Counted from the first letter of the stretch, positions 18,565-26,882 are shown. The stretch is 64,000 bases of DNA from Clostridium estertheticum (GCF_011065935.2 NZ_JAAMNH020000001.1:3307001-3371000), one strand, 5' to 3'. Translations and numbers: made by a program. The notes: generated by a model not told the origin, from the letters alone.

Positions 18565-18594
18565 TGCCTAAGGTGCTTATTATTCCTTAGACAT
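18565..18594 (-). terminator. Terminator overlapping the end of nrdR
   Basis: A stem built on CTAAGG/CCTTAG with extra flanking pairs is followed on the minus strand by seven T residues. The nrdR stop codon lies inside the hairpin. Confidence 0.7.
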
Positions 18595-19044
18595 TAACTT
18601 TCTTATTTCTTCCATAAATGTATTTATATCTTTGAATTGCCTATAAACTGAAGCAAATCTCACATAAGAAACCTCATCTATATTTTTTAGTATACTCATA
18701 ATGATTTCTCCTATATAGTCAGATTTCACTTCTGTAAGCATTTCATTATTCAACTGTTTCTCTACCTCATCACAAATGACTTCAATTTGCATTCTTGATA
18801 CTGGTCTCTTTTGACAAGCCTTCATAAGGCCATTTATTATTTTTGATCTATCAAAATACTCTCTATTAAAATCCTTTTTTATAACTAAAATAGGTATATC
18901 CTCTACTTTTTCATAAGTAGTATATCGCTTAAAACAACTAAGACATTCTCTTCTTCTTCTAGTTGCAATATTATCCTCAGTTGATCTAGAATCTACTACC
19001 TTACTTTCTTCACAGCTGCAATATGGACACTTCAATGTTTTCAC
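18580..19044 (-). CDS. nrdR: Transcriptional repressor NrdR
   Basis: NrdR represses ribonucleotide reductase genes and senses ATP/dATP. The zinc ribbon is LKCPYCSCEESKVVDSRSTE with RRRRECLSCFKRYTTYE, and the ATP-cone domain follows (VIKKDFNREYFDRSKIINGLMKACQKRPV). The family starts MKCPYC, so true initiation is at GTG 19044 (154 aa) or TTG 19035 (151 aa). Both lie behind AAGGAAAAGGG, and I give the GTG. An ATG at 19080 would add an atypical leader peptide. Confidence 0.95.
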   Translation of the reverse strand: MKTLKCPYCSCEESKVVDSRSTEDNIATRRRRECLSCFKRYTTYEKVEDIPILVIKKDFNREYFDRSKIINGLMKACQKRPVSRMQIEVICDEVEKQLNNEMLTEVKSDYIGEIIMSILKNIDEVSYVRFASVYRQFKDINTFMEEIRKLMSKE

Positions 19045-19114
19045 GCCCTTTTCCTTTATAGTTAGCAAATATACTAACATTATACACTTTTTCTTATAAA
19101 TTAAAATACTTTAA

Positions 19115-19166
19115 GCACATAAAAATAAATAACAAGTATAATGACTTGTTATTTGTTTTTATGTGC
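19115..19166. repeat. Palindromic element A behind ylmC
   Basis: The arms 19115-19137 and 19144-19166 are 23 nt long and complementary at 22 positions, with a 6-nt loop. The left arm starts GCACAT and ends AAATAAATAACAAGT, a core shared with elements near 22.25, 32.1 and 45.5 kb. It begins 5 bp after the ylmC stop, so it may serve as a 3'-end or terminator element, though no long T run follows. Confidence 0.75.
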
Positions 19167-19170
19167 CACA

Positions 19171-19431
19171 CTATTCATTTTCTATATTTAAGTCACTACC
19201 ATCTACAAGAATAACATCCACACCAATTTTTTTCACTTTTTCCCAAGGTATCTCAATACTATTATTTTTATTGAACCAAGACGATTTTTGAGTCGGAAGC
19301 AAGATTGAAATAATTCTATATTCTTCACAATCAACTTTTAAATCTTTGATGTATCCCAGTTTTGAGCCTGAATTTATATCTATAATTTCCATCTGTCTTA
19401 AGTTATTTATTGCAAACATTAAGCTATCCAC
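19171..19431 (-). CDS. YlmC/YmxH-type PRC-barrel sporulation protein
   Basis: The 86-aa product is a single PRC-barrel, with MEIIDINSGSKLGYIKDLKVD and IPWEKVKKIGVDVILVDGSDL. This matches the small YlmC/YmxH family found in endospore formers near sigG. I use GTG at 19431 because GGGGGG lies 7 nt upstream; the ATG at 19446 would fall inside the ribosome site. Function in sporulation is known only loosely. It lies upstream of nrdR, separated by palindromic element A. Confidence 0.85.
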   Translation of the reverse strand: MDSLMFAINNLRQMEIIDINSGSKLGYIKDLKVDCEEYRIISILLPTQKSSWFNKNNSIEIPWEKVKKIGVDVILVDGSDLNIENE

Positions 19432-19638
19432 TTTATTACCCCCCATAAGTTTTTGTAAAACCGCCTTTTAAAGATAGATAGTACTTATACTATACTATTT
19501 TTAAAATACATAACACTATATATTATTTATATTCATCAGTTACTAAAAATATTATTTATAATTGGAACAATTTTAATTTTTTACAATAACGCATCTAGCA
19601 ATAAAAAATTTCAAGCATAATTTAGAATGGATTGCAAA

Positions 19639-19659
19639 AAGGTCCCACAAGGGGACCTT
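19639..19659 (-). terminator. Terminator of sigG
   Basis: A stem AAGGTCCC/GGGACCTT with a 5-nt loop is followed by TTTTTG on the minus strand. Its edge touches the sigG stop codon. Confidence 0.8.
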
Positions 19660-20431
19660 ATACATACTTTCTCATGTGTTTTAATGCAGTTTTTTCTAGT
19701 CTAGAAACCTGCAGCTTAGGTATACCTATTTCATTAGCTACTTCCATTTGAGTTCTTCCATGGGCAAATCTTAAGTTTAAGATTAATTTTTCTCTACCAT
19801 TTAAGTTTTTCATTGCCTCTTTAATTCTTATATCTTCAAGCCAATTATCATCTAAGCTTTTACTGTCACCTATTTTATCCATTACATAAATAGCATCTTC
19901 ACCATTATGATAAAGTGGTTCAAATAAAAATACAGGATCTTGTAATGTATCGAGTGCAAATACAACGTCTTCCTTTGGTAGTTCTAATTCCGTTGCTATT
20001 TGGGATATGGTGGGTTCTTTATTATCCTCTTTCACCAATCTATCTCTAGCTTGCAATGCGCTATACGCAATATCCTGGAGTGCCATACTAAACCTAACAG
20101 GACTATTATCACTTAGGTACCTTCTTATTTCCTCAATAATTATAGGAACTGCATATGTTGAAAACTTAACATTCAAACTTAAATCAAAATTATCTATAGA
20201 ATTCATTAAACTATTACTGGCTATTTGAAATAAATCATTCGAGTTTACTCCACTATTATTGAAGTGTTCTATTATACTTAAAATAAGTCTATTATTTCCT
20301 TTAATAAATGTTTCTCTACACTCAACATCACCATGTTGCACCCTAAATAGCAGCTCTTTCATTTCTTTTTCTTTTAATACTTGTAATTTCGAAGAATTTA
20401 CTCCACATATTTCTACTTTATTGTTCATCAT
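19658..20431 (-). CDS. sigG: Sporulation sigma factor G
   Basis: Sigma-G drives late forespore genes. The 257-aa protein has the N-terminal VEICGVNSSKLQVL segment typical of SigG. Region 2 shows reduced identity around NNRLILSIIEHF, region 3 has PVRFSMALQDIAYSALQARDRL, and region 4.2 ends GRTQMEVANEIGIPKLQVSRLE. Two ATG codons open the gene; the first (20431) is 8 nt behind GAAGGGAA. The start codons lie in the 3' arm of a 12-bp hairpin, and a sigma-F-type promoter sits upstream. sigE ends 75 bp away, giving the conserved sigE-sigG order. Confidence 0.97.
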   Translation of the reverse strand: MMNNKVEICGVNSSKLQVLKEKEMKELLFRVQHGDVECRETFIKGNNRLILSIIEHFNNSGVNSNDLFQIASNSLMNSIDNFDLSLNVKFSTYAVPIIIEEIRRYLSDNSPVRFSMALQDIAYSALQARDRLVKEDNKEPTISQIATELELPKEDVVFALDTLQDPVFLFEPLYHNGEDAIYVMDKIGDSKSLDDNWLEDIRIKEAMKNLNGREKLILNLRFAHGRTQMEVANEIGIPKLQVSRLEKTALKHMRKYV

Positions 20432-20480
20432 AAGGACATCATTCCCTTCAGAGTAATTGTCTTAAATTATGTCCTTATGA
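20428..20480 (-). promoter_or_regulatory. Hairpin masking the sigG start codon
   Basis: TCATAAGGACAT (5' arm, 20469-20480) is exactly complementary to ATGTCCTTATGA (3' arm, 20428-20439), with a 29-nt loop holding the sigG ribosome site. The sigG ATG lies within the 3' arm. A transcript coming from sigE can form this hairpin and should translate sigG poorly. In B. subtilis an inverted repeat in the spoIIIG leader does the same job, so this looks like a conserved device, though the match here is from structure only. Confidence 0.75.
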
Positions 20481-20494
20481 TTTAATTTTTATAC
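20466..20494 (-). promoter_or_regulatory. Sigma-F-type promoter of sigG
   Basis: GTATA (20490-20494), a 15-bp spacer and GGACATAAT (20466-20474) match the sigma-F consensus GYATA and GGNNANAMT. The -10 overlaps the 5' arm of the hairpin. Transcription starting about 7 nt downstream would omit that arm and give a freely translated sigG message. Confidence 0.62.
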
Positions 20495-20506
20495 CTAAAG
20501 ACAACC

Positions 20507-21214
20507 CTACACCATTTTATTTATTTCTTTTTTTAATCTTTTTATAATTCTTTTTTCAAGTCTTGATATATATGATTGTGATATTCCAAGGATATCAGCC
20601 ACTTCCTTTTGTGTTTTTTCTGTAGCTCCATTTAATCCAAATCTTAGTTGTACAATTTCTTTTTCCCTTGAATTTAAACGTTGCATAGCAAGCCAAAGCA
20701 ATTGTTTATCTACATCATCTTCAATAATATTGTAAACTACATCATTATCTGTACCAAGTATGTCAGAAAGTAATAATTCATTACCGTCCCAATCAACATT
20801 TAGGGGCTCATAAAAAGATATTTCCGTTTTAATTTTACTATTCCGCCTAAGATACATTAAAATTTCATTTTCAATACATCTTGATGCATATGTAGCTAGC
20901 TTGATTTTTTTTTCAGGATCAAAAGTATTAACTGCTTTGATAAGCCCTATGGTTCCTACGGAAATTAAGTCCTCAACATTTACACCTGTATTTTCAAACT
21001 TCCTAGCTATATATACTACTAGTCTTAAATTTCTTTCAATTAAGGTGGCTCTCACCTTTTTATCTCCTGTATCTAATCTGACTACTAATTCATCCTCTTC
21101 ATCCTTAGTTAAAGGAGGCGGTAGTGCGTCATTCCCCCCTATATAAAACAAATTTTTTGAAAATACTTTGAATTTAACAATCAACTTGTTTAACACTACT
21201 TTAAAATTAAACAT
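20507..21214 (-). CDS. sigE: Sporulation sigma factor E (pro-sigma-E)
   Basis: Sigma-E directs early mother-cell genes. The 235-aa precursor has an N-terminal pro-sequence (FKVVLNKLIVKFKVFSKNLFYIGG) removed by SpoIIGA. Region 2 has NLRLVVYIARKFENTGVNVEDLISVGTIGLIKAVNTFD and YASRCIENEILMYLRRN. Region 4 ends QKEVADILGISQSYISRLEKR. AAGGAGG precedes the ATG. spoIIGA lies 55 bp upstream, forming the spoIIG operon. Read-through into sigG is likely and appears to be controlled by the leader hairpin. Confidence 0.98.
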   Translation of the reverse strand: MFNFKVVLNKLIVKFKVFSKNLFYIGGNDALPPPLTKDEEDELVVRLDTGDKKVRATLIERNLRLVVYIARKFENTGVNVEDLISVGTIGLIKAVNTFDPEKKIKLATYASRCIENEILMYLRRNSKIKTEISFYEPLNVDWDGNELLLSDILGTDNDVVYNIIEDDVDKQLLWLAMQRLNSREKEIVQLRFGLNGATEKTQKEVADILGISQSYISRLEKRIIKRLKKEINKMV

Positions 21215-21269
21215 AATATCCTCCTTGTCTCTATTTTTTATACATAATATTTATTGTTTTTTAAACCTA

Positions 21270-22076
21270 TTAACTTAGGATTCCTCTAGACATGAGTCCG
21301 TTATAGTCATTATCTTTACTTAATTTATACTCACAAAAGGCTATAATTACATCTCTTGTTTCAACGTTTTTTTTATCAATATGAATATTAATATATTCTG
21401 GTTTAAACCCTACAAGTCGCCCATTGGTTCCATTTAGCACAGTATAGGGAATGTAATAAGTATTGTTTTTTTCAAGCATTACCTCACTTAAAATATCCCG
21501 TTCAACAATTAATACTGGCAAATTAGTAGCAGGCTCACGAAGCTCATTTCCGGTATCTAAAAATGCCGTAATCGTTTTTTTATAACTTTTATTTATTATA
21601 TCAATAGTGTATATAAGGGTTAATATCTTTTTTCTATCTCCTATAAAAATTATAATCCTATATATCAATATATAAATTACCATTACTGAAAGAAGTAGTT
21701 TTTCATAAGGAAAATTTATTATAATTACATCAAATGACATATTTTTACTATTGCTTATTTGAATAAATAAACACATCCCAGCTAAAAGAATTGAATATAG
21801 TATAAAGATTAGACAAGCTTTAATAATGAATATAATATTCTTTTCTCTAAAAACAATTAAAATCATTACAATGACTATTAATATTTTAAAAGGGATATAT
21901 GATAAGTATTTAAGCCCTGGGTACACTACTGTTAAAACGTATAAGCTACCCACAAAACTTGATAAGCAAATCCACATAAGCTTTACTCTTTTTCTTAATG
22001 TTTGAACAGTAACATGCAATATGAATAGATTAACTATAAAATTTACTAATATAAGAACATCTACATATACTATCAC
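21270..22076 (-). CDS. spoIIGA: Sigma-E processing peptidase SpoIIGA
   Basis: SpoIIGA is a septal membrane aspartic protease that cleaves pro-sigma-E after a signal from the forespore. The N-terminal half has five hydrophobic segments (VDVLILVNFIVNLFILHVT first). The C-terminal half has the protease motif ITAFLDTGNELREP, with the catalytic aspartate in DTGN. I choose the GTG at 22076, which follows AAGGAGG by 8 nt and gives 268 aa; the ATG at 22100 overlaps the ribosome site. sigE follows in the same operon. Confidence 0.95.
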   Translation of the reverse strand: MIVYVDVLILVNFIVNLFILHVTVQTLRKRVKLMWICLSSFVGSLYVLTVVYPGLKYLSYIPFKILIVIVMILIVFREKNIIFIIKACLIFILYSILLAGMCLFIQISNSKNMSFDVIIINFPYEKLLLSVMVIYILIYRIIIFIGDRKKILTLIYTIDIINKSYKKTITAFLDTGNELREPATNLPVLIVERDILSEVMLEKNNTYYIPYTVLNGTNGRLVGFKPEYINIHIDKKNVETRDVIIAFCEYKLSKDNDYNGLMSRGILS

Positions 22077-22098
22077 TCGTCCTTCCTCCTTTAAAAAC

Positions 22099-22131
22099 AT
22101 TATATAACTTATACAATCAAAATTTTGTCAT
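22099..22131 (-). promoter_or_regulatory. Candidate spoIIG promoter with unusually long spacer and 0A-like box
   Basis: On the minus strand a -10 TATAAT (22099-22104) and an ATGACA hexamer (22126-22131) are 21 bp apart. The hexamer is part of ATGACAAA, close to the Spo0A box core GACAAA. B. subtilis spoIIG is known for a 22-bp spacer with a 0A box over the -35, so the layout fits. The predicted leader would be very short, which lowers confidence. Confidence 0.45.
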
Positions 22132-22201
22132 TTTTTACCACAATATTAATTTTTATTCTTTTATAAATCGTCACTAATTCCCATATTTTGTTTTAAACGC
22201 A

Positions 22202-22227
22202 AATAAAGTGCCTTTCGGCACTTTATT
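22202..22227 (-). terminator. Terminator after ftsZ
   Basis: An 11-bp perfect stem (AATAAAGTGCC/GGCACTTTATT) with a 4-nt loop lies about 90 nt after the ftsZ stop. It separates ftsAZ from the spoIIG operon and could work in both directions. Confidence 0.75.
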
Positions 22228-22248
22228 ATTTGTTAGTTAGATTCGGAT

Positions 22249-22277
22249 AAATTACAAGTCAGTATCCTAGTCTATTT
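22249..22277. repeat. Degenerate element D of the palindrome family, behind ftsZ
   Basis: These 29 bases match the core of element C near 45.54 kb at 26 positions, sharing ACAAGTCAGTAT and CTAGT. The outer palindrome arms are lost. Like the other copies it sits a few tens of bases behind a minus-strand stop codon. Confidence 0.55.
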
Positions 22278-22315
22278 TATTCTATTCTAACCTTACCTAT
22301 TTAATTGAATGTATC

Positions 22316-23407
22316 TTATTTACTCTGTCTCCTTAAAAAAGCTGGAATTTCTAAATCAGAAGTCTCATAATCTTTAGTATAAGCAGCTTCTTCAATAGGT
22401 TTAACAAACTCTTTTTCTTTAGACTTTGGCACAGTTTTAACTTTTAACATTTTTTCATTTTCAAAACCAGTTGCAATAACTGTTATTCTTATTTCATCTT
22501 TTAGATTCTCATCTATAACTGCACCAAATATAATATTAGCATCTGGATCTGCAGCGCCTTGAACAATTTCCGCAGCTTCATTTATTTCAAGCAAGCCTAA
22601 GTCCGTTCCACCAGTAATATTTAAAAGTACACCAGTAGCACCAACTATAGAAGTTTCGAGTAATGGGCTTGAAATTGCTTGCTTTGCTGCTTCTTGAGAT
22701 CTGTTATCACCTGAAGCTCTACCAACGCCCATATGTGCAAGACCTTTTGCAAGCATAATTGTTCTCACATCTGCAAAATCTAGATTTACAAGACCAGGTA
22801 TAGTAATTAAATCAGATATACCTTGTATACCTTGTCTTAAAACATCATCTGCCATTTTGAAAGAGTCCATCAATGTAGTTTTTTTATCTACCATAGTTAA
22901 TAATCTTTCATTTGGAATTGTTACCAACGTATCTACAGTTTCTTTAAGAGTTTTTATTCCTATTTCAGCATTAATCATTCTTTTTCTTCCCTCAAAAGGA
23001 AATGGTTTTGTTACAACTCCTACAGTTAGTATACCCATAGATTTAGCAATTTCTGCAACCACAGGTGCAGCACCAGTACCTGTACCACCACCCATACCAG
23101 CAGTAATAAATACCATATCTGCTCCTTTTATAGCTTGGGATATTTCATCTCTGCTTTCTTCTGCCGCTTTCATTCCAATCTCTGGATTGGCTCCTGCTCC
23201 TAGCCCCTTAGTTAATTTATCACCAATTTGAATTTTTTGTACCGCATGAGAAAGAATTAAAGCTTGCTTATCTGTGTTTATAGCTATAAACTCTACGTTT
23301 TTAAGTCCTTCCATAATCATTCTGTTTATAGCGTTATTTCCTCCGCCACCACACCCAATTACTTTAATTTGAGCAAATTCTTGAACATCAACATCGAAAT
23401 CTAGCAC
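22316..23407 (-). CDS. ftsZ: Cell-division GTPase FtsZ
   Basis: FtsZ polymerises into the division ring. The 363-aa protein has IKVIGCGGGGNNAINRMI near residue 15, the tubulin signature GGGTGTGAAPVVAEIAKSMG near residue 107, and the T7 loop region NLDFADVRTIM. The C-terminus ends with DLEIPAFLRRQSK, the conserved peptide that binds FtsA. The start is GTG, 7 nt behind AGGAGG. ftsA lies 15 bp upstream in the same operon. Confidence 0.98.
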   Translation of the reverse strand: MLDFDVDVQEFAQIKVIGCGGGGNNAINRMIMEGLKNVEFIAINTDKQALILSHAVQKIQIGDKLTKGLGAGANPEIGMKAAEESRDEISQAIKGADMVFITAGMGGGTGTGAAPVVAEIAKSMGILTVGVVTKPFPFEGRKRMINAEIGIKTLKETVDTLVTIPNERLLTMVDKKTTLMDSFKMADDVLRQGIQGISDLITIPGLVNLDFADVRTIMLAKGLAHMGVGRASGDNRSQEAAKQAISSPLLETSIVGATGVLLNITGGTDLGLLEINEAAEIVQGAADPDANIIFGAVIDENLKDEIRITVIATGFENEKMLKVKTVPKSKEKEFVKPIEEAAYTKDYETSDLEIPAFLRRQSK

Positions 23408-23422
23408 AACACTACCTCCTTA

Positions 23423-24664
23423 TTAGAAAAAGTCTGCAAAAAACCCTTTGATTTTTGCTGCAAATTCGTTTTTTCCATTTTTATTTTGTTTTTTTGACCA
23501 TTTACCTTCATCTATCTCTTCAGAAAAGCTATTATTAGATTTAAGATTATTACTAGCTTGTACAACTATTCCAACTGCAGTAACGTATATGGGGCTAGCT
23601 GCGCCCACATAATCTGGAGAACCTATTCTTACTGATTTATTGAATATCTGTTTACTGAGCTCTGTGGTGCCTCTAAATAATGAGATACCTCCACCAACAA
23701 TAACTATACCAGAAATATCCTTATAAAATTCACTATTTAGTAAGTTTCTTTTAATTAAGTTTAATAATTCTTCTACTCTAGCCTCTATTATATCAACTAA
23801 CAAATTATTATCAATATCCGTGTAATTATCATAAGAATCTTTAACTCTAATTTTTTCTACATCAATTTCTTTACCCTTAACTAAACTTCCATATTTAAGC
23901 TTTAATCTTTCGCCTTCGCTAAAGGGAACCTTAAGACAAACTGATATATCATTAGTTATATTATTTCCACCTAATTGAAGAATAGAAGTATATTTTAATT
24001 TTGAACCCTTGTATATTGAGATATCTATGGTCTGTGCTCCAACATCTACAATTGCTATGCCCATATCTTTCTCTTCTCTTCGTAGAACAGCCTCTGAAAT
24101 AGCCGATGGTTGAAGTACTATACCACTAACTTTAATTCCAGCACGTTTCACGCTTTTTAATAAATTATTAACTACGGTGGATTGTGCCATGACTACTTGT
24201 GCTTCAACTTCTAGCCTAGCTCCACTCATGCCTCTCGGGTCTTTGATATTGTCATAGCCATCTACAATATATTGTTCAGGTTCAACACCTACTATTTCTT
24301 TATCGGCTGGAACTGAGATAAGTTTAGCTGCTTCAATTACTCTGTCCACATCAGATTGTTTAATTTCTCTGTCTTCAGAAGATATTGCAATCATTCCAGT
24401 ATTTCTTACTAGTTCACAAATTCCTCCAGGTAGTGATATATATGCCTCGCTTATCTGTATATCTGTCATACGCTCTAATTGTGTGATACATTGCTTTATA
24501 GCTTCAGCTGTACTATCAATATCTTTTACAACTGATTTATTTAAACCACTACATACCACTGATGTAATGCCTATAATCTGAAGTTTTCCACTGCTACCAA
24601 CCTTACCAACTGCTCCACATATTTTCGATGAGCCTAAATCAATTCCTACTATATGTTCATTCAT
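23423..24664 (-). CDS. ftsA: Cell-division protein FtsA
   Basis: FtsA is an actin-like ATPase that anchors FtsZ to the membrane. Actin-fold motifs are HIVGIDLGSSKICGAVG at the N-terminus, GIAIVDVGAQTIDISIY near residue 200 and SGIVIVGGGISLFRGTTEL near residue 320. The last residues, EFAAKIKGFFADFF, form the amphipathic membrane-targeting helix. I start at ATG 24664 (413 aa), 9 nt behind GAGGGGGG. An upstream ATG at 24697 has no ribosome site. It leads the ftsA-ftsZ operon. Confidence 0.93.
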   Translation of the reverse strand: MNEHIVGIDLGSSKICGAVGKVGSSGKLQIIGITSVVCSGLNKSVVKDIDSTAEAIKQCITQLERMTDIQISEAYISLPGGICELVRNTGMIAISSEDREIKQSDVDRVIEAAKLISVPADKEIVGVEPEQYIVDGYDNIKDPRGMSGARLEVEAQVVMAQSTVVNNLLKSVKRAGIKVSGIVLQPSAISEAVLRREEKDMGIAIVDVGAQTIDISIYKGSKLKYTSILQLGGNNITNDISVCLKVPFSEGERLKLKYGSLVKGKEIDVEKIRVKDSYDNYTDIDNNLLVDIIEARVEELLNLIKRNLLNSEFYKDISGIVIVGGGISLFRGTTELSKQIFNKSVRIGSPDYVGAASPIYVTAVGIVVQASNNLKSNNSFSEEIDEGKWSKKQNKNGKNEFAAKIKGFFADFF

Positions 24665-24926
24665 TAAGTTTATCCCCCCTCGTAAGAGAAACCTCAAGTG
24701 TATATATTCAACAAAAAAAGAAATTTTCCTCTTATTTAATTGGTTTTTTTATAATATTTATTATAAATTTAAATACAATTAAAGTTGCTTACATTTTATT
24801 CTATATTTGTAGCTGTATATAAACTTAATTAAAAATTTTCAAACTACATAATAATAATGACAACAATGTTTAAAAAGTTAACTTTTCTTCTAGTTTAGTA
24901 TAATAGCAATATATAAAAAAAGCAAT

Positions 24927-24955
24927 ATTATATCACTTAGTTAACTTTATGTTAA
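24927..24955 (-). promoter_or_regulatory. PHO-box-like repeats and -10 upstream of ftsAZ
   Basis: On the minus strand TTAACA (24950-24955) and TTAACT (24939-24944) are 11 bp apart, followed six bases later by TATAAT (24927-24932). The layout copies the end of the pstS promoter. Another TTAACT lies at 24876-24881. AT-rich DNA makes chance matches possible. The rest of the 24665-25047 gap shows only the pilT terminator. Confidence 0.35.
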
Positions 24956-25002
24956 CCTTATCCAACAAATGTAAGATTAAAAACTTGCTTTAAAGTAAAA
25001 AT

Positions 25003-25038
25003 AAAGCTAAAAGCTAATATTCATTATGCTTTTAGCTT
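25003..25038 (-). terminator. Terminator after pilT
   Basis: AAGCTAAAAGC pairs perfectly with GCTTTTAGCTT around a 13-nt loop, about 10 nt after the pilT stop, and is followed by TTTATTTTTAC on the minus strand. Confidence 0.78.
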
Positions 25039-25047
25039 AATTATTCA

Positions 25048-26103
25048 CTAAAGTGCTAGCATTCTTAACATCATTTCATTGTCAACTGAGTATGTCATTG
25101 CCTCATCCTTTGATATAATTCCTTTTTTAAATAAATCTGCTATGGACATATCCATAGTTTTCATGCCATATTTCCCACCAGTTTGAACACAAGACTGTAA
25201 TTGATGCGTTTTGCCTTCCCTTATAAGGTTTTGTATCGCAGGCGTTGATATCATTATCTCAAGGGCCGCAACTCGTCCTCTTTCATTAACTTTAGGTATT
25301 AATTGTTGAGAAACTATTCCTTGCATTACTGCGGCTAATTGGACTTTAATTTGTTGCTGCTGATGTGGAGGAAATACATCCACTATTCTATCTACAGTTT
25401 TTGCCGCACCTATAGTATGTAGCGTAGAGAAAACCAAATGTCCAGTTTCAGCCGCGGTAATAGCAATAGAAATTGTTTCAAGATCTCTCATTTCACCTAC
25501 TAATATAACATCTGGATCTTCTCTAAGGATAGCTCTTAAAGCATTTTTATAATTTTTACTGTCTTTCCCAATTTCTCTTTGATTAATGATGGATTTATTA
25601 TGTTTATGCAAATATTCAATAGGATCCTCTAGGGTTATAATATTACATGCTCTAGTAGAATTAATTTCATTAACCATAGCAGCTAGTGTAGTACTTTTAC
25701 CACTGCCTGTAGGCCCAGTTACTAAAACTAATCCTCTTTGCTTCGTGGTAAGTGCGCGAACAACTTCTGGAAAATCAAGTTGTTTAAGCGTAGGTATTTT
25801 TAGGGCAACTACTCTAATAGCTATAGTGTCGCTTCCCCTTTGTTTATATACATTAACTCTAAACCTCCCAAGGCCGCCAATAGAGTAGGAAGTATCAATT
25901 TCTCCATTTTCATAGTATTCTTCATAAGAATCTTGTAAAATTTCTCTTGAATATTTTTCAGTATCTGATGGAGTTAATTTATCTTTCCCTACTTGTATTA
26001 GATGTCCATTAACTCTAATAACTGGTACGGAACCAACTGTTAAGTGCAAATCTGATGCATTTTGTTCTGTGGTTTTCTCTAGTAATTCACTAAGTGATAT
26101 CAT
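25048..26103 (-). CDS. pilT: Type IV pilus retraction ATPase PilT
   Basis: PilT is a hexameric cytoplasmic ATPase that depolymerises type IV pili. The N-terminal PAS-like region has ASDLHLTVGSVPVIRVNGHL. The RecA-like core has Walker A GPTGSGKSTTLAAMV, the Asp box EDPIEYLH and Walker B DVILVGEMRDLETI, then a His box near FSTLHT. The C-terminal motif is the PilT-type AIQNLIREGK. I use ATG 26103 (351 aa), 7 nt behind AGGAGG; its A overlaps the aroE stop. No other pilus genes are nearby, so it must act on pili encoded elsewhere. Confidence 0.94.
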   Translation of the reverse strand: MISLSELLEKTTEQNASDLHLTVGSVPVIRVNGHLIQVGKDKLTPSDTEKYSREILQDSYEEYYENGEIDTSYSIGGLGRFRVNVYKQRGSDTIAIRVVALKIPTLKQLDFPEVVRALTTKQRGLVLVTGPTGSGKSTTLAAMVNEINSTRACNIITLEDPIEYLHKHNKSIINQREIGKDSKNYKNALRAILREDPDVILVGEMRDLETISIAITAAETGHLVFSTLHTIGAAKTVDRIVDVFPPHQQQQIKVQLAAVMQGIVSQQLIPKVNERGRVAALEIMISTPAIQNLIREGKTHQLQSCVQTGGKYGMKTMDMSIADLFKKGIISKDEAMTYSVDNEMMLRMLAL

Positions 26104-26882
26104 TATTTGTCCTCCTGTTCTTTTAATGAAGCTCTCCAAATATCTATGGCGAAATGGGCTTGAAATTTTAGCATATTCTTGCCATTTATAATCTTAGCTC
26201 CATTTTCCTCACCTTGCCCTAAAAATAATGTTTTCTCAGGTATATAGTTTAAATCGTATAATATATTTTTTTCTGAAGTGTTTTCTAGTTTTAATGTCAA
26301 TTCCTTTAGATGATTTATTCCACCTAAGGGTGTACAATTCACAATTATACTGTAGTTGTTACAATCTATAATTGAATTAAATTCTATGAAATTATCTATT
26401 TTAGAAAATTCTTGAATAACCTTACATTTATCTCTTCCAGCAATGTCGATATATTCTATTCCCAAATCTTTAAGTGCAAAAAAAACGCTCTTTGCCGCAC
26501 CTCCATTTCCAATAATCAGTGCCCTACCATTTAGAGAGTTAATCCCCTCTACTTTTAAACTTTTAATGAAACCTAGATAATCTGTATTGTAACCAATAAG
26601 CTTATTATTTTTTAAAACAACCGTATTGACTGCTCCTATATCCTTTGCAGGACACACAACCTTGTCTAGAAAATTTATAATATGCTCTTTATAGGGTATT
26701 GTTACATTAAAGCCAATTATATTATTATCATCTAAATTTTCAATAAAATAAGCTATTTCATTGTATTGTAAATCAAATAGTTTGTAATGAAAATCAAGTC
26801 CATTTAGTCTGTAGTAATCATTGTGAACTTTCGGTGACTGAGAATATTGTATATTATTACCAAGCAATCCAGTATACTTCAC
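26103..26882 (-). CDS. aroE: Shikimate dehydrogenase
   Basis: AroE reduces 3-dehydroshikimate with NADPH in aromatic amino-acid synthesis. The substrate-binding N-terminus is GLLGNNIQYSQSPKVHNDYY and VTIPYKE with the catalytic lysine. The Rossmann motif is IIGNGGAAKSVFFAL near residue 125, and NTDYLGF and NCTPLGG are also present. The 259-aa length is slightly short for the family. The start is GTG behind TTGGAG. It is linked to pilT by a one-base overlap, an odd pairing with no obvious functional link. Confidence 0.94.
   Translation of the reverse strand: MKYTGLLGNNIQYSQSPKVHNDYYRLNGLDFHYKLFDLQYNEIAYFIENLDDNNIIGFNVTIPYKEHIINFLDKVVCPAKDIGAVNTVVLKNNKLIGYNTDYLGFIKSLKVEGINSLNGRALIIGNGGAAKSVFFALKDLGIEYIDIAGRDKCKVIQEFSKIDNFIEFNSIIDCNNYSIIVNCTPLGGINHLKELTLKLENTSEKNILYDLNYIPEKTLFLGQGEENGAKIINGKNMLKFQAHFAIDIWRASLKEQEDK

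Noticed and set aside
22857..23231. 124-codon plus-strand frame opposite ftsZ
   Set aside because: It is the mirror of the conserved tubulin-like domain, with low-complexity Pro/Ala/Val composition and no start signal.
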